A stretch of DNA of 22,934 bases from Brevundimonas sp. UBA5936 (GTDB taxonomy: Bacteria; Pseudomonadota; Alphaproteobacteria; Caulobacterales; Caulobacteraceae). The notes under the pieces are model-generated. The model did not search any database. It saw nothing but the letters and a program-made list of their open reading frames with translations, and was not told the origin of the DNA. Below, piece by piece: positions 1-9,935 of this stretch; the first letter of the stretch is position 1, and the number at the start of each line of letters is the position of its first letter. The stretch covers positions 1 to 22,934 of the forward strand of contig DJDA01000110.1 of assembly GCA_002430835.1 (NCBI GenBank), written 5' to 3'. A program made the position numbers and the translations under genes.

Positions 1-11
1 GGTTCTGCGGT

Positions 12-1628
<1,617 letters not shown>

Positions 1629-1630
1629 GC

Positions 1631-2485
1631 TCAACGCTCCCGCCGCACGCGCGGGTCGAACAGGTCGCGCAGGCCGTCGCCGGTCAGGCTGAGGCCCAGC
1701 ACGGTCACGAAGATGGCCAGCCCCGGCATGATGGCCAGCCACGGCGCGAAACCGATCATGGTCTGGGCCTCGGCCAGCATCCGGCCCCAGCTGGGCGCGG
1801 GCGGCTGGGCGCCCAGGCCGACATAGGACAGGCCGGCCTCGGCCACGATGCCGACGGCGAACTGGATGGCGGCCTGTACGACCAGCAGGCTCATCAGATT
1901 GGGCAGGACGTGCTGGACCGAGATCAGGGCCTTCGACTTGCCCGCCGTGCGGGCGGCCAGGACGTATTCGCGGGTCCACAGCCCCTGCGCCGCGCCGCGG
2001 GCGACGCGGGTGAAGACGGGGATGTTGAAGACGCCGATGGCGATGACGGCGTTGATCGCGCCCGGCCCCATGACGGCGGTGATCATCACCGCCAGCAGCA
2101 GGGCGGGGAAGGCGAAGATCAGGTCGTTGCCGCGCATGACCAGTTCGTCGATCCAGCCGCCGCGCGCCGCTGCGGTCAGGCCCAGAGGCGTGCCGACGCC
2201 GACGCCGATGCCGACGGCGACGAAGGCCACGACGAGAGAGTTCTGCGCTCCCGCCATGATCATCGACAGCACGTCGCGGCCGAAGTGGTCGGTGCCCATC
2301 CAGTGGGCGGCCGAAGGGGCGGTCAGCTTGGCGGCGATGTCCACAGCCTCGACGTCATAGGGCGTCCAGACGAGGGCCAGCAGGGCGGTCGCCAGCACCA
2401 CGACGGTCAGCGTGGCGCCGACGATCAGGGACAGGGGCCAGCGCACGCGGGGCCTGGCGGCGGGGATGGCAGGGGCGTCGGTCAT
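1631..2485 (-). CDS. ABC transporter permease, DppC/OppC type
   Basis: This is a 284-residue inner-membrane permease of the binding-protein-dependent peptide family. A first hydrophobic helix (about 17-40) is followed by the DppC-type periplasmic signature GTDHFGRDVLS (64-74). Several membrane segments follow, then the EAA coupling loop (about 171-200, REYVLAARTAGKSKA then LPN), which docks on the ATPase. The C-terminus DLFDPRVRRER is typical of DppC. The start ATG overlaps the upstream stop codon by 4 nt (ATGA), so translation is coupled to the binding-protein/permease fusion gene. It should pair with the DppB-like domain of that fusion to form the channel. Length is normal for the family. 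Confidence 0.93.
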   Translation of the reverse strand: MTDAPAIPAARPRVRWPLSLIVGATLTVVVLATALLALVWTPYDVEAVDIAAKLTAPSAAHWMGTDHFGRDVLSMIMAGAQNSLVVAFVAVGIGVGVGTPLGLTAAARGGWIDELVMRGNDLIFAFPALLLAVMITAVMGPGAINAVIAIGVFNIPVFTRVARGAAQGLWTREYVLAARTAGKSKALISVQHVLPNLMSLLVVQAAIQFAVGIVAEAGLSYVGLGAQPPAPSWGRMLAEAQTMIGFAPWLAIMPGLAIFVTVLGLSLTGDGLRDLFDPRVRRER

Positions 2486-5091
2486 GCGCGGCGTCCCCTC
2501 AGGCGCGGATCAGCGAACAGATAGGCGAGGTCGATCAGGAAGCTGACCAGAACCACGGCGAAGACCAGCACCACGACCACGCTTTGCACCACGATCAGGT
2601 CGCGCTGGGTGATGGCCTGGAAGACCAGTCGACCGAGGCCGGGCAGGGAGAAGACGTTCTCGATGATGATGCCGCCTGCCAAGAGGAAGGGAAACTGAAG
2701 GCCGAGGATAGTCAGGACCGGGATCCAGGCGTTCCTGAGCGCGTGTCGCCACAGGGCCTGATTGACCGACAAACCCTTGGCGCGAGCGGTGCGGACATAG
2801 TCCTCGTTCATGGTGTCCAGCAGAGCGGTGCGCAGGACGCGGGCCAGAATGGCGGCTTGGGGCGCGGCGAGGGCCACGGCGGGCAGGATCAGGGCCTTGA
2901 AGGCGGGCCAGAATCCGGCGCTCCAGCCGGGGAAGCCGCCCGCCGAGAACCAGCCGAGGTTCACCGAGAACAACAGGATCAGCAGCATGGCGATCCAGAA
3001 GTTGGGCAGGGCGACGCCGACCTGCGTGACGCCGATCAGCCCGGTGTCCACTGCGGTTCCCCGACGGCTGGCTGCGGTGACGCCGATGGGCAGGGCGACG
3101 ATCAGCGACAGGACGGTGGCCATCAGGGCCAGAGGCGCGGACACGGCCAGACGTTCGGCGATCAGACCGCCGACCGGCACCTGATAGGTGTAGCTGGTCC
3201 CGAACTGGCCGGTCAGCAGGTCGCCGAGCCAGGCGAAATAACGCTCAAGGCCGGAGCCTTCGAGACCCATCTGCTGGCGCAGGGCGGCGATGCTTTCCGG
3301 GCTGGCGTTCAGCCCCATCATATAGCTGGCCGGGTCGCCCGGCACGACCTGCAGCAGCAGGAAGATGACGATGGTCGCGGCCAAGAGCGTCAGGGCGTGG
3401 CCGCCCAGCTTCTTCAGCAGCCAGGCTGCGCCGAAGCGCCAGGCGACGAAGGCCAGCAGGGCCGCGCCCGCGATCAGGCTGATCCAGCCCCAGGGCAGGG
3501 CGCCGCCCGCGCGTTCGGCGCTCGCCGCCCCGGCTGCGCCCGCGCCGGTCCAGTAGGCGCCGGTCACGTCATTGGCGGCGATAGGGCCGTTGATCCACAG
3601 GCCGTTGACCTCCGCCTTCCACACGCCGATGCGCGAGGACTGGAACAGGAAGCCGTTGACCGCGTCGTCTGCGATGCTGCGTTGCAGGTCGCCCAGCAGG
3701 CGGTTGCGCGTCGGCTCGTCCGGGGCGGCGTTGACCTGCGCTAGCAGGGCGTCGAAGGCCGGGCTGTCGTAGCCGAAATAGTAGTCCTTGCGGCCGTAGA
3801 TGTCGTAGTCCATCGGCTCGACGTGCTCGACGATGGTCAGGTCGAACTGGCGGCGTTTGAACACCTGGTCCAGCCACTGGGCCCACTCCAGATTCTCGAT
3901 CTTGGCGCGGATGCCTGCTTCGGCCAGTTGCGAGATCAGCACCTCGCCGCTGCGCCGGGCGTAGGGGCGGGGCGGCAGGCGAAGCGTCACGTCGATGCCG
4001 TTGGGATAGCCCGCCTCGGCCAACAGGGCGCGCGCCTTGGCGGGATCGTGGGGATAGAGGCCGGTCAGGTCGACATAGCCCGGCGCCTGACGCGAATAAT
4101 GGCTGCCGATCGGCTGGCCGAAACCGAACATGGCCCCCTGGATCAGGGCGTTGCGGTCGATGGCGTATGACAGGGCGCGGCGTACCCGCACGTCGTTGAA
4201 CGGCGCTTTGGTGTTGTTGATGCCCAGAATGACCTTGCCTTCCGAGGCGCCGACGACGACGCGGAAGCGCGGGTCACGCTGGAACTGGGCCACGTTCTCG
4301 GGCGCGGGATAGTTGGGGAAGGCGTCCACGTCGCCTGCGCTGACGGCGGCGAAGGCGGCGGTCGGATCGCTGATGAAGCGGAAGACGACGGTGTTCAGGC
4401 GCGGCGGCGTGCCCCAGTAGCCGTCGCGGCGGATCAGGGTCAGCTGGCTGCCGCGCTGCCAGCCTTGCAGTTTGAACGGGCCAGTGCCGACCGGCGTGAC
4501 GGCGTTGGTCGCGGCGCTGTTCGGCGACACCATCACCGCGTCGCCCCAGGCCAGGACATAGGGCAGTGTCGCCATCGGCCGGGACAGTTGGATGCGCAGG
4601 GTGGCCGGGTCGACGACCTCGACGTTGCGGATCGGCTCGAACAGGGCCTTCTGGGCGTTGGTCGAGTCTTTGGCGGTGATGCGGTCGAGAGAGAATTTGG
4701 CGACGGCGGCATTGAACGGCGCGCCATCCGAAAACGTCACGCCGCGCCGCAGGTGGAAGGTCCAGGTCAGGCCGTCGGGCGCCGCCTCCCACGACTGAGC
4801 CAGCGACGGGGCGACGGCGCCGTTTTGCGTCAGCCGGGTCAGGCCCTCGAAGACGTTGGCGTAGACGACTTCATCCACCGCCGCCGCCGCGCCCGAGGTC
4901 GGATCGAGGTTGGGGGGCTCCAGCGGCAGGCCCAGAACCAGACGGTCGCGGGCGGCGGGCGCTTGGGCGACGGCGGGCAGGGCGAAGGTCAGCGCCAGGG
5001 TCAGCAGCAGCATGGGGGCGAGCAGAAGCCATGCCGCCAGCCCCTGCTGCGGTCGCTGCGATCCGTGCGTGTTCGCCCCTGTCCTGGTCAC
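2482..5091 (-). CDS. Fused periplasmic solute-binding protein and DppB-type permease
   Basis: One 869-residue protein joins two importer parts that are normally separate. Residues 18-44 look like a signal peptide ending near AVAQA. Residues 47-515 are a family 5 extracellular solute-binding domain (LGLPLEPPNLDPTSG near the start, TFHLRRGVTFSDG at 111-123, VRRALSYAIDR at 303-313). An Ala/Gly-rich linker (about 515-530) leads to one extra membrane helix (533-555). A full DppB-like permease follows (560-869), with QVVPGDP at 581-587 and an EAA loop at about 764-792 (YVRTARAKGLS, WRHALRNAWIP). The extra helix brings the chain back to the cytoplasm, so the permease keeps its usual topology. The start is GTG at 5091, with a GAGGGGAG ribosome-binding site 11 nt upstream. 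No internal stop or frameshift marks a boundary between the halves. It should work with the adjacent permease and double ATPase. Confidence 0.9.
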   Translation of the reverse strand: MTRTGANTHGSQRPQQGLAAWLLLAPMLLLTLALTFALPAVAQAPAARDRLVLGLPLEPPNLDPTSGAAAAVDEVVYANVFEGLTRLTQNGAVAPSLAQSWEAAPDGLTWTFHLRRGVTFSDGAPFNAAVAKFSLDRITAKDSTNAQKALFEPIRNVEVVDPATLRIQLSRPMATLPYVLAWGDAVMVSPNSAATNAVTPVGTGPFKLQGWQRGSQLTLIRRDGYWGTPPRLNTVVFRFISDPTAAFAAVSAGDVDAFPNYPAPENVAQFQRDPRFRVVVGASEGKVILGINNTKAPFNDVRVRRALSYAIDRNALIQGAMFGFGQPIGSHYSRQAPGYVDLTGLYPHDPAKARALLAEAGYPNGIDVTLRLPPRPYARRSGEVLISQLAEAGIRAKIENLEWAQWLDQVFKRRQFDLTIVEHVEPMDYDIYGRKDYYFGYDSPAFDALLAQVNAAPDEPTRNRLLGDLQRSIADDAVNGFLFQSSRIGVWKAEVNGLWINGPIAANDVTGAYWTGAGAAGAASAERAGGALPWGWISLIAGAALLAFVAWRFGAAWLLKKLGGHALTLLAATIVIFLLLQVVPGDPASYMMGLNASPESIAALRQQMGLEGSGLERYFAWLGDLLTGQFGTSYTYQVPVGGLIAERLAVSAPLALMATVLSLIVALPIGVTAASRRGTAVDTGLIGVTQVGVALPNFWIAMLLILLFSVNLGWFSAGGFPGWSAGFWPAFKALILPAVALAAPQAAILARVLRTALLDTMNEDYVRTARAKGLSVNQALWRHALRNAWIPVLTILGLQFPFLLAGGIIIENVFSLPGLGRLVFQAITQRDLIVVQSVVVVLVFAVVLVSFLIDLAYLFADPRLRGRRA

Positions 5092-5158
5092 TGTGTCTCG
5101 ATCTCCCCTCGTGTGACGTGGCCGATCTTCGTCAGCCTACGTCATGAATTCGGCGTCA

Positions 5159-5174
5159 CGCCATCGGAATGGCG
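5159..5174 (-). repeat. Short hairpin just after the acid phosphatase stop codon
   Basis: A perfect 6-bp inverted repeat, CGCCAT / ATGGCG, with a TCCG tetraloop (minus-strand reading) begins 2 nt after the phosphatase stop codon. No T-run follows, so it is more likely an RNA-stability or processing hairpin than a true intrinsic terminator. The rest of the 85-nt gap holds a TGACGT/ACGTCA inverted repeat (5114-5119 and 5139-5144) and the ribosome-binding site of the fused transporter gene. Confidence 0.35.
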
Positions 5175-5176
5175 CC

Positions 5177-6022
5177 TCACCACGGCTGGCGCGACAGGGA
5201 GGCGGGGCAGGCGGCGGTCGCCTCCGTCGCGGCGGCACGGGCGGCGTCGAACTCTTCCTTGGCGCGGGCGAAGTCCGCCTGGAACGCCGGGTCGGCTTTC
5301 AGCCGGGTGACGATGGTGGCGCCGACGATGCGGCCCGCCTCGACGTCGCTGGGGTAGTGGACGCCGCACACCGCGCGGCTTTCGCCATAGGCCAGGCCAC
5401 GCCGCAGGATGGCGTCGGCGCGGTCGGGCGCCAGTTCGGCCAGCACCAGGCCCCAGGCCCAGCCGAGCGCCGAGTGACCCGACGGATAGGAGCCGCTGGC
5501 CGCCAGCCAGGTCTCGGGCGCGATGCAGGTCGGCAGGGGCTCGACCACGAAGGGGCGTTTGCGGAAATAGCCCTTCTTGGCCGGGGTCTGGATCATCTCC
5601 AGATCGCCCAGCATCTTGCCCATCAGCAGGGTTAGGGTCGGCATCTTCTCGGGTTCGAACTTGAAGCCCAGCGCGCAGTCGAAGGCGCGCGGGGCGCCGG
5701 GCGTTTCGATCTCATTGTCGGCGCGGGCGATGGCCCAGCGCTCGGAGCCTTCCAGCGACCGCATGGCGCGATAGGCGGCGATGTCGGCCTGTTCGCGCAG
5801 GGAGCCTTCGGCAGGCGGAGGCGGCAGGAAGTTGGCGGCGTTGGGCGTGTTCTCGGCGGTCAGATAGCCGTGCGGATGATCGCGGAAGCCTTCCCAGAAG
5901 GTCGCGGGCGCCGCCGCCGCCGTCTGCGTCGACACGGCCCCGGCGCAGCCGCTCAACGCTCCGCCGAGCGCGAGAGCCAGGCTCATCACGATGAGGGAAG
6001 AAGAGCGGCGCGAGGTGGTCAT
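5177..6022 (-). CDS. Class A nonspecific acid phosphatase (PhoN/PAP2 family), predicted lipoprotein
   Basis: This 281-residue exported phosphomonoesterase carries the three-part phosphatase motif in full: K-x6-RP at 149-157 (KKGYFRKRP), PSGH at 180-183 and SR-x5-H-x3-D at 215-226 (SRAVCGVHYPSD). The N-terminus has basic residues, a hydrophobic core and the lipobox LSGC with Cys26, so lipid anchoring in the envelope is predicted. The ATG at 6022 is chosen because a CGGAG ribosome-binding site lies 7 nt upstream. An in-frame ATG at 6049 overlaps the PhoD gene and has no such site. The gene follows the PhoD-type phosphatase by 23 nt, so the pair is probably cotranscribed. It should release inorganic phosphate from periplasmic organic phosphates; the physiological substrate is unknown. 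Confidence 0.92.
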   Translation of the reverse strand: MTTSRRSSSLIVMSLALALGGALSGCAGAVSTQTAAAAPATFWEGFRDHPHGYLTAENTPNAANFLPPPPAEGSLREQADIAAYRAMRSLEGSERWAIARADNEIETPGAPRAFDCALGFKFEPEKMPTLTLLMGKMLGDLEMIQTPAKKGYFRKRPFVVEPLPTCIAPETWLAASGSYPSGHSALGWAWGLVLAELAPDRADAILRRGLAYGESRAVCGVHYPSDVEAGRIVGATIVTRLKADPAFQADFARAKEEFDAARAAATEATAACPASLSRQPW

Positions 6023-6045
6023 GGGAAAACTCCGGGTAGAAGGGA

Positions 6046-7629
6046 TCATGCGGCGACGGCGCCGGGGCGGCCCGATTCAACGGTCCAGGATTTCAGGGTC
6101 GACAGGCTGGCCTTCGGATCGCGCACGTCGCTGATGACCTGATAGCGCGTATCCATGCGATCGGGGCGCACGTCGATCGACATATAGCCGCGCGGGCGGC
6201 TGTCGAAGAACTTCACCTGCGGATTATTGGGCATGACGGCCATCAGGCCCTCATAGCTGGGGCCGGTCGAGGTGATGGAGGTGCCGACGAACTCGGTCGC
6301 CACGGTGGCCGACGACGGGTCGCGGCTGTCCAGTTTCACGTCATTGGTCCAGAAGGAGTGGTAGTCGCCGCTGAGGACCACGGGGTTGGACGGCTTCAGC
6401 TCCGACAGGGCGCCGGTCAGACGGTCGCGCGCGGCGGGGAAGCCGTCCCAGGTGTCGGTCCAGTAGCGGTTTTCCTCGGCCGGGCTGCGCGCCAGGCGCA
6501 GGCCCGCCATCACCAGATTCTGGCCCAGGATGTTCCAGCGTGCATCGGCGCGGGCCAGGCCGTCATAGAGCCAGCGCTCCTGCTCGAAGCCGAGGAAGGT
6601 GCGCGACGGGTCCAGCCGATCGGTGCAGGTCGCATCGGTGACGATCTGGCCCTTGCCGCCGTTGTCGCCGGCGCTGCACGGCTGTTTCGAGCGGTATTGG
6701 CGGCCGTCCAGCATGAAGAACTCGGCCAGCTGGCCGTAGCGGACGCGGCGATAGATCGGCATCTGGAGGCTGGCGCTCAGGCGCGTGCGACGGATCGGCA
6801 TGGCCTCATAGAAGGCCTGATAGGCGGCGGCGCGGCGTTGCAGGAAGTCATTGGGCGCAACGCCCGAAATCTTGGACCAGACGCCGGAATAGTCGTCCTG
6901 AACCTCATGGTCGTCCCAGACGGCGATGCAGGGGGCGACGGCGTGCAGGCGCTGCAGGTTCGCATCGGTGCGGTGCAGGGCGTAGCGGTTGCGATAGCCC
7001 GCCAGCGACGTCGCCTCTTCCAGATTATAGGGACGCACCACCTGGTCGGCGCGGTCCGGCCCCAGGCTGTATTCATAGATGTAGTCGCCCAGGAACAGGG
7101 TCAGGTCCGGCTGTTCGTCGGCCATGTGGCCATAGGCGCTGAAATAGCCGCGCTCCCAGTGCGAACAGGAGGCGACGGCGAGGCGCAGCCGGTCGGCGTG
7201 GGCGTTCGGGACGGGGGTGGTCAGGGCGCGGCCGGTCGGGCTCTGCTGGCCCTGGGCGGTGAAGCGATACCAGTAGGGACGACCCGGCGTCAGGCCCGCG
7301 ACCTCGACGTGCAGGCTGTGCGCGGCGTCGGGGGAGGCGGTCACGCTGCCGGAGGCGACGATGCGGCGGAACTGGTCGTCGGCGGCGACTTCCCAGCGCA
7401 CGGGAATGGCGGCGTCGAGCCCGCCCAGGCCGTCGGCGGCCAGCGGATCAGCCGCCAGCCGGGTCCAGATGACGAAGCCGTCGGGGGCTGGATCGCCGCT
7501 GGCGACCCCCAACGGAAACAGATAGGCGCCGCCCGCCTGCGCCCGGCCGAAACTCAGCACGGCGGGCGCGACGACCAGACCCGTCAACAGGGCGCGGCGA
7601 TCGAGACGGGAAGCGGAATAAGCCATCAT
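6046..7629 (-). CDS. phoD: PhoD-family alkaline phosphatase/phosphodiesterase, Tat-exported
   Basis: This 527-residue metallophosphoesterase has the PhoD layout: an N-terminal fibronectin-like region with FPLGVASGDPAPDGFVIWTR (38-57), then the catalytic part with AVASCSH (151-157), FLGDYIYEY (179-187), VWDDHEVQDDYSG (237-249), LDGRQYRS (307-314) and LSGDYHSFW (419-427). These provide the Asp, Asn/His and Cys-type metal ligands known in the family. The N-terminus has a twin arginine (R11-R12) before a hydrophobic stretch and an AQA cleavage-like site near 30-32, so Tat export is expected. Two adjacent ATGs (7629 and 7626) are possible starts and neither has a strong ribosome-binding site. The gene follows a TonB receptor by 62 nt and precedes an acid phosphatase. 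Confidence 0.92.
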   Translation of the reverse strand: MMAYSASRLDRRALLTGLVVAPAVLSFGRAQAGGAYLFPLGVASGDPAPDGFVIWTRLAADPLAADGLGGLDAAIPVRWEVAADDQFRRIVASGSVTASPDAAHSLHVEVAGLTPGRPYWYRFTAQGQQSPTGRALTTPVPNAHADRLRLAVASCSHWERGYFSAYGHMADEQPDLTLFLGDYIYEYSLGPDRADQVVRPYNLEEATSLAGYRNRYALHRTDANLQRLHAVAPCIAVWDDHEVQDDYSGVWSKISGVAPNDFLQRRAAAYQAFYEAMPIRRTRLSASLQMPIYRRVRYGQLAEFFMLDGRQYRSKQPCSAGDNGGKGQIVTDATCTDRLDPSRTFLGFEQERWLYDGLARADARWNILGQNLVMAGLRLARSPAEENRYWTDTWDGFPAARDRLTGALSELKPSNPVVLSGDYHSFWTNDVKLDSRDPSSATVATEFVGTSITSTGPSYEGLMAVMPNNPQVKFFDSRPRGYMSIDVRPDRMDTRYQVISDVRDPKASLSTLKSWTVESGRPGAVAA

Positions 7630-7647
7630 ACCATCAGGAGAAGGCGG

Positions 7648-7675
7648 AGGCGGAGCAGCCGAAACCGCTCCGCCT
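7648..7675 (-). repeat. Inverted repeat between the TonB receptor and phoD
   Basis: A perfect 9-bp inverted repeat (AGGCGGAGC at 7648-7656 and GCTCCGCCT at 7667-7675) has a 10-nt loop and begins 16 nt after the receptor stop codon. It has no downstream T-run in the direction of transcription, so it is a poor intrinsic terminator. It could limit or stabilise transcript passing from the receptor into phoD. Confidence 0.5.
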
Positions 7676-7691
7676 CACTCGGGAGGAAGAC

Positions 7692-9908
7692 TTAGAAGTC
7701 CATCGACAGGCGCACGCCGTAGGTGCGGCCCTGGCTGGGCGAGGTGGTCGGGCGGGCCGAGCCGTTGAAGCCGTTGCGGGTCTCTTCGTAGTAGGTGTTG
7801 AAGAGGTTTCGGCCCCACAGGCCCACGCGCCAGTTGGCGCCGGTCGGGGCGACGCTGAAGTTGGCGTTCCACAGCCAGTAGGCGTCGATGATCGACGACG
7901 AGCTGACCGAATACAGCTCGTCCCGATAGTTGTAGTTGGTCTCGGCGCGCAGCTCCCACCCGGCCATCTCCCAGTCATAGGCGACCGAGCCGCCATAGTT
8001 CATCTTGGGGAAGGACAGGCGCTCGCCCGAGCGGTCGTTGGTGATGATGATGTCCCAGGGGCCGTCCGGCGGGTTGGCGGCGTCGGTCTTGGCGCCGTCG
8101 ATGGCGTTGTATTCATCATACTCGCCGGTCTTGTAGCCGATGTTCTGGCTGATGGTCAGGCCGTCGATCGGCACCCAGGTCAGCTCGATCTCGCCGCCCC
8201 AGATATGCGACTTGGGCACATTGGTGATCTTGCCCAGGCGGCCGGTCAAACGGTCGTACTCCAGGCCCTGAACCTGCTGATCCTTGTAGTCGTAGTAGAA
8301 CAGGGCGCCGTTCAGACGCAGGCGGCGGTCGAACAGGTCCGACTTGATCCCGGTCTCATAGGCGATGACGATTTCCGGCTTGAACGGGGTCGCCGAGGTG
8401 GCGTTGTAGGTGGTGAAACCGCCCGACTTCACCCCGCGCGCCACGCTGGCGTAGAACAGGGCGTCGTCCGTCAGCTTGTATTCCAGACCCAGGCGGCCTG
8501 AGACCTCGTTCAGGTCGGTGTCGTAGCTGGTGGTCGGCGGCGGCGGGTTTGGCGCGACGGACGTGCCGCCGCTGTCCAGGGTCCGCTCTTCCGTCTCCCA
8601 GCGCAGGCCGGCGATCAGGTTCAGGCGCTCGTTCACCTGATAGGAGTTGTGGGTGAAGACGCCGAAGGCCGACACCGACTGGCCATAGGCGGTGTTGATC
8701 AGGTTCGGGTTGCCCCGGAAGTTGGTGTAGAAGCCGCCGTCGATGCTCTCGTCCGCATAGTGGGCGCCGATCATCCAACTGAGCGGCCCGTCGCCGTTGG
8801 AGCTCAGGCGCAGTTCCTGAGCGAAGACGTCGATGTCGTTGTAGAAGAAGACGTTCGACTCGTTGAAGCGGGTGCTGTCCCAGTCATTGAACTCGCTGCG
8901 CGAGAAGGTCTGGTAGGCGGTGATCGAGGTCAGATCGGCCCAGCCCAGGTCGGCCTTGATGCGAGCGCTGACGTCGAAGCCGTCGTTGTCGCGGAACGGC
9001 TTGGCGTTCAGGCCGACCCCGGCCACGGCGGCCATTTGCGGCGAGATGCCCCAGCCGGTGATGCGCCAGGCGGTGTCCTTGGGATAGGTCACGGCGCCGC
9101 CCGAGACGGTGTAGGGGCCCAGCAGGCGGAAGCCGCGCCCGTCCGACTTGTCGACCGAATAGGTGGCGGCCAGATCGACCGTGACGTCCTCGCTGGCGTC
9201 CCAGGTCAGGCGGCCGCGCACGGCGGTCTTGTTCAGATCGCCCAGCTTTTCACCGGTGTCGCGGTGGTATTGCCAGGCGCCGCCCTGTTCGGTGACGGCG
9301 GCCAGGCGGCCCAGCAGGTTGGGCGCGATCTGGCCCGAGACATAGCCCTCGACCTTGTAGCGGTCGAACGTGCCGTACTCGGCGTTGAAGCCGGCGCGGA
9401 AGTCGGCGGTCGGGGCGTTGGTGATGATGTTGACGGCGCCGCCGGTGGTGTTGCGGCCGTACAGGGTGCCCTGCGGGCCGCGCAGGACTTCCATGCGGGC
9501 GATGTCGAACAGGGCGCCTTGCGTCGTCACCGTATAGGGGTGGGCCACTTCGTCGACGTAGATGCCGACGGTCGAGGCGTTGTTCGAGGAGTATTCGCGC
9601 GCGCCGATGCCGCGAATGCGGAACTGGGGCTGGCCGCCGCCGAACTGGCTGTCGACCTCCATGTTGGGCACGGCGTTTTCCAGGTCGTTGACGACCGAGA
9701 TGCCCTTTTCATCCAGCTGTTCGCCGCCGATGACGCTGAGCGAGACGCCTACGTCCTGGCTGGCCTGTTCGCGGCGCTGGGCGGTGACGATGATCTCGTC
9801 GACGCGCGTGGCCTGGTCCCCCGACCTGGTGTCGCTCTGAGCGTTGGCGCTGGAGAAGGCGGCGATTGTCAGTAAACTGACAGAAGACGCCAAGATGTAC
9901 TTGTTCAT
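7692..9908 (-). CDS. TonB-dependent outer-membrane receptor B
   Basis: This 738-residue outer-membrane receptor uses TonB energy to import a scarce ligand into the periplasm. It has a signal peptide (1-23, ending ANA), a TonB-box-like VDEIIVTA (36-43), and a plug domain with RIRGIGAREYSSNNAS (97-112) and VLRGPQGTLYGRNTTGGA (141-158). A long beta-barrel ends in the aromatic-terminated YGVRLSMDF. The start ATG has a GAGGGGG ribosome-binding site 6 nt upstream. It starts 27 nt after the omega-transaminase stop codon and is closely related to receptor A on the other side of that transaminase. The ligand cannot be read from sequence; the context suggests the substrate of the neighbouring catabolic genes. 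No FecA-type signalling extension is present. Confidence 0.95.
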   Translation of the reverse strand: MNKYILASSVSLLTIAAFSSANAQSDTRSGDQATRVDEIIVTAQRREQASQDVGVSLSVIGGEQLDEKGISVVNDLENAVPNMEVDSQFGGGQPQFRIRGIGAREYSSNNASTVGIYVDEVAHPYTVTTQGALFDIARMEVLRGPQGTLYGRNTTGGAVNIITNAPTADFRAGFNAEYGTFDRYKVEGYVSGQIAPNLLGRLAAVTEQGGAWQYHRDTGEKLGDLNKTAVRGRLTWDASEDVTVDLAATYSVDKSDGRGFRLLGPYTVSGGAVTYPKDTAWRITGWGISPQMAAVAGVGLNAKPFRDNDGFDVSARIKADLGWADLTSITAYQTFSRSEFNDWDSTRFNESNVFFYNDIDVFAQELRLSSNGDGPLSWMIGAHYADESIDGGFYTNFRGNPNLINTAYGQSVSAFGVFTHNSYQVNERLNLIAGLRWETEERTLDSGGTSVAPNPPPPTTSYDTDLNEVSGRLGLEYKLTDDALFYASVARGVKSGGFTTYNATSATPFKPEIVIAYETGIKSDLFDRRLRLNGALFYYDYKDQQVQGLEYDRLTGRLGKITNVPKSHIWGGEIELTWVPIDGLTISQNIGYKTGEYDEYNAIDGAKTDAANPPDGPWDIIITNDRSGERLSFPKMNYGGSVAYDWEMAGWELRAETNYNYRDELYSVSSSSIIDAYWLWNANFSVAPTGANWRVGLWGRNLFNTYYEETRNGFNGSARPTTSPSQGRTYGVRLSMDF
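9435..9476. repeat. 42-bp repeat, copy 1 (in TonB receptor B)
   Basis: These 42 bases are identical, in the same orientation, to 13135-13176. They encode the plug-domain segment around GTLYGRNTTGGA in both receptors. The sharing reflects paralogy plus strong codon conservation or gene conversion, not a mobile element. Confidence 0.85.
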
Positions 9909-9920
9909 ATCGTCCCCCTC

Positions 9921-9935
9921 AATACCGATGGTATT
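9921..9935. promoter_or_regulatory. 15-bp palindrome between transaminase and receptor B
   Basis: AATACC-GAT-GGTATT is a perfect inverted repeat (6-bp arms, 3-bp spacer). It fills most of the 27-nt gap between the transaminase stop codon and the receptor B ribosome-binding site. It may be a transcription-factor site or a short RNA hairpin next to the ribosome-binding site. No function is shown. Confidence 0.35.

Noticed and set aside
1629..1979. Upstream extension of the double ATPase frame
   Set aside because: It overlaps the well-supported permease gene and encodes Arg/Pro-rich sequence; the ABC domain starts at the internal ATG.
8649..9875. 408-codon plus-strand frame opposite TonB receptor B
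   Set aside because: Antisense to a receptor with full domain signatures; composition is Ala/Gly/Val/Asp-rich without motifs.
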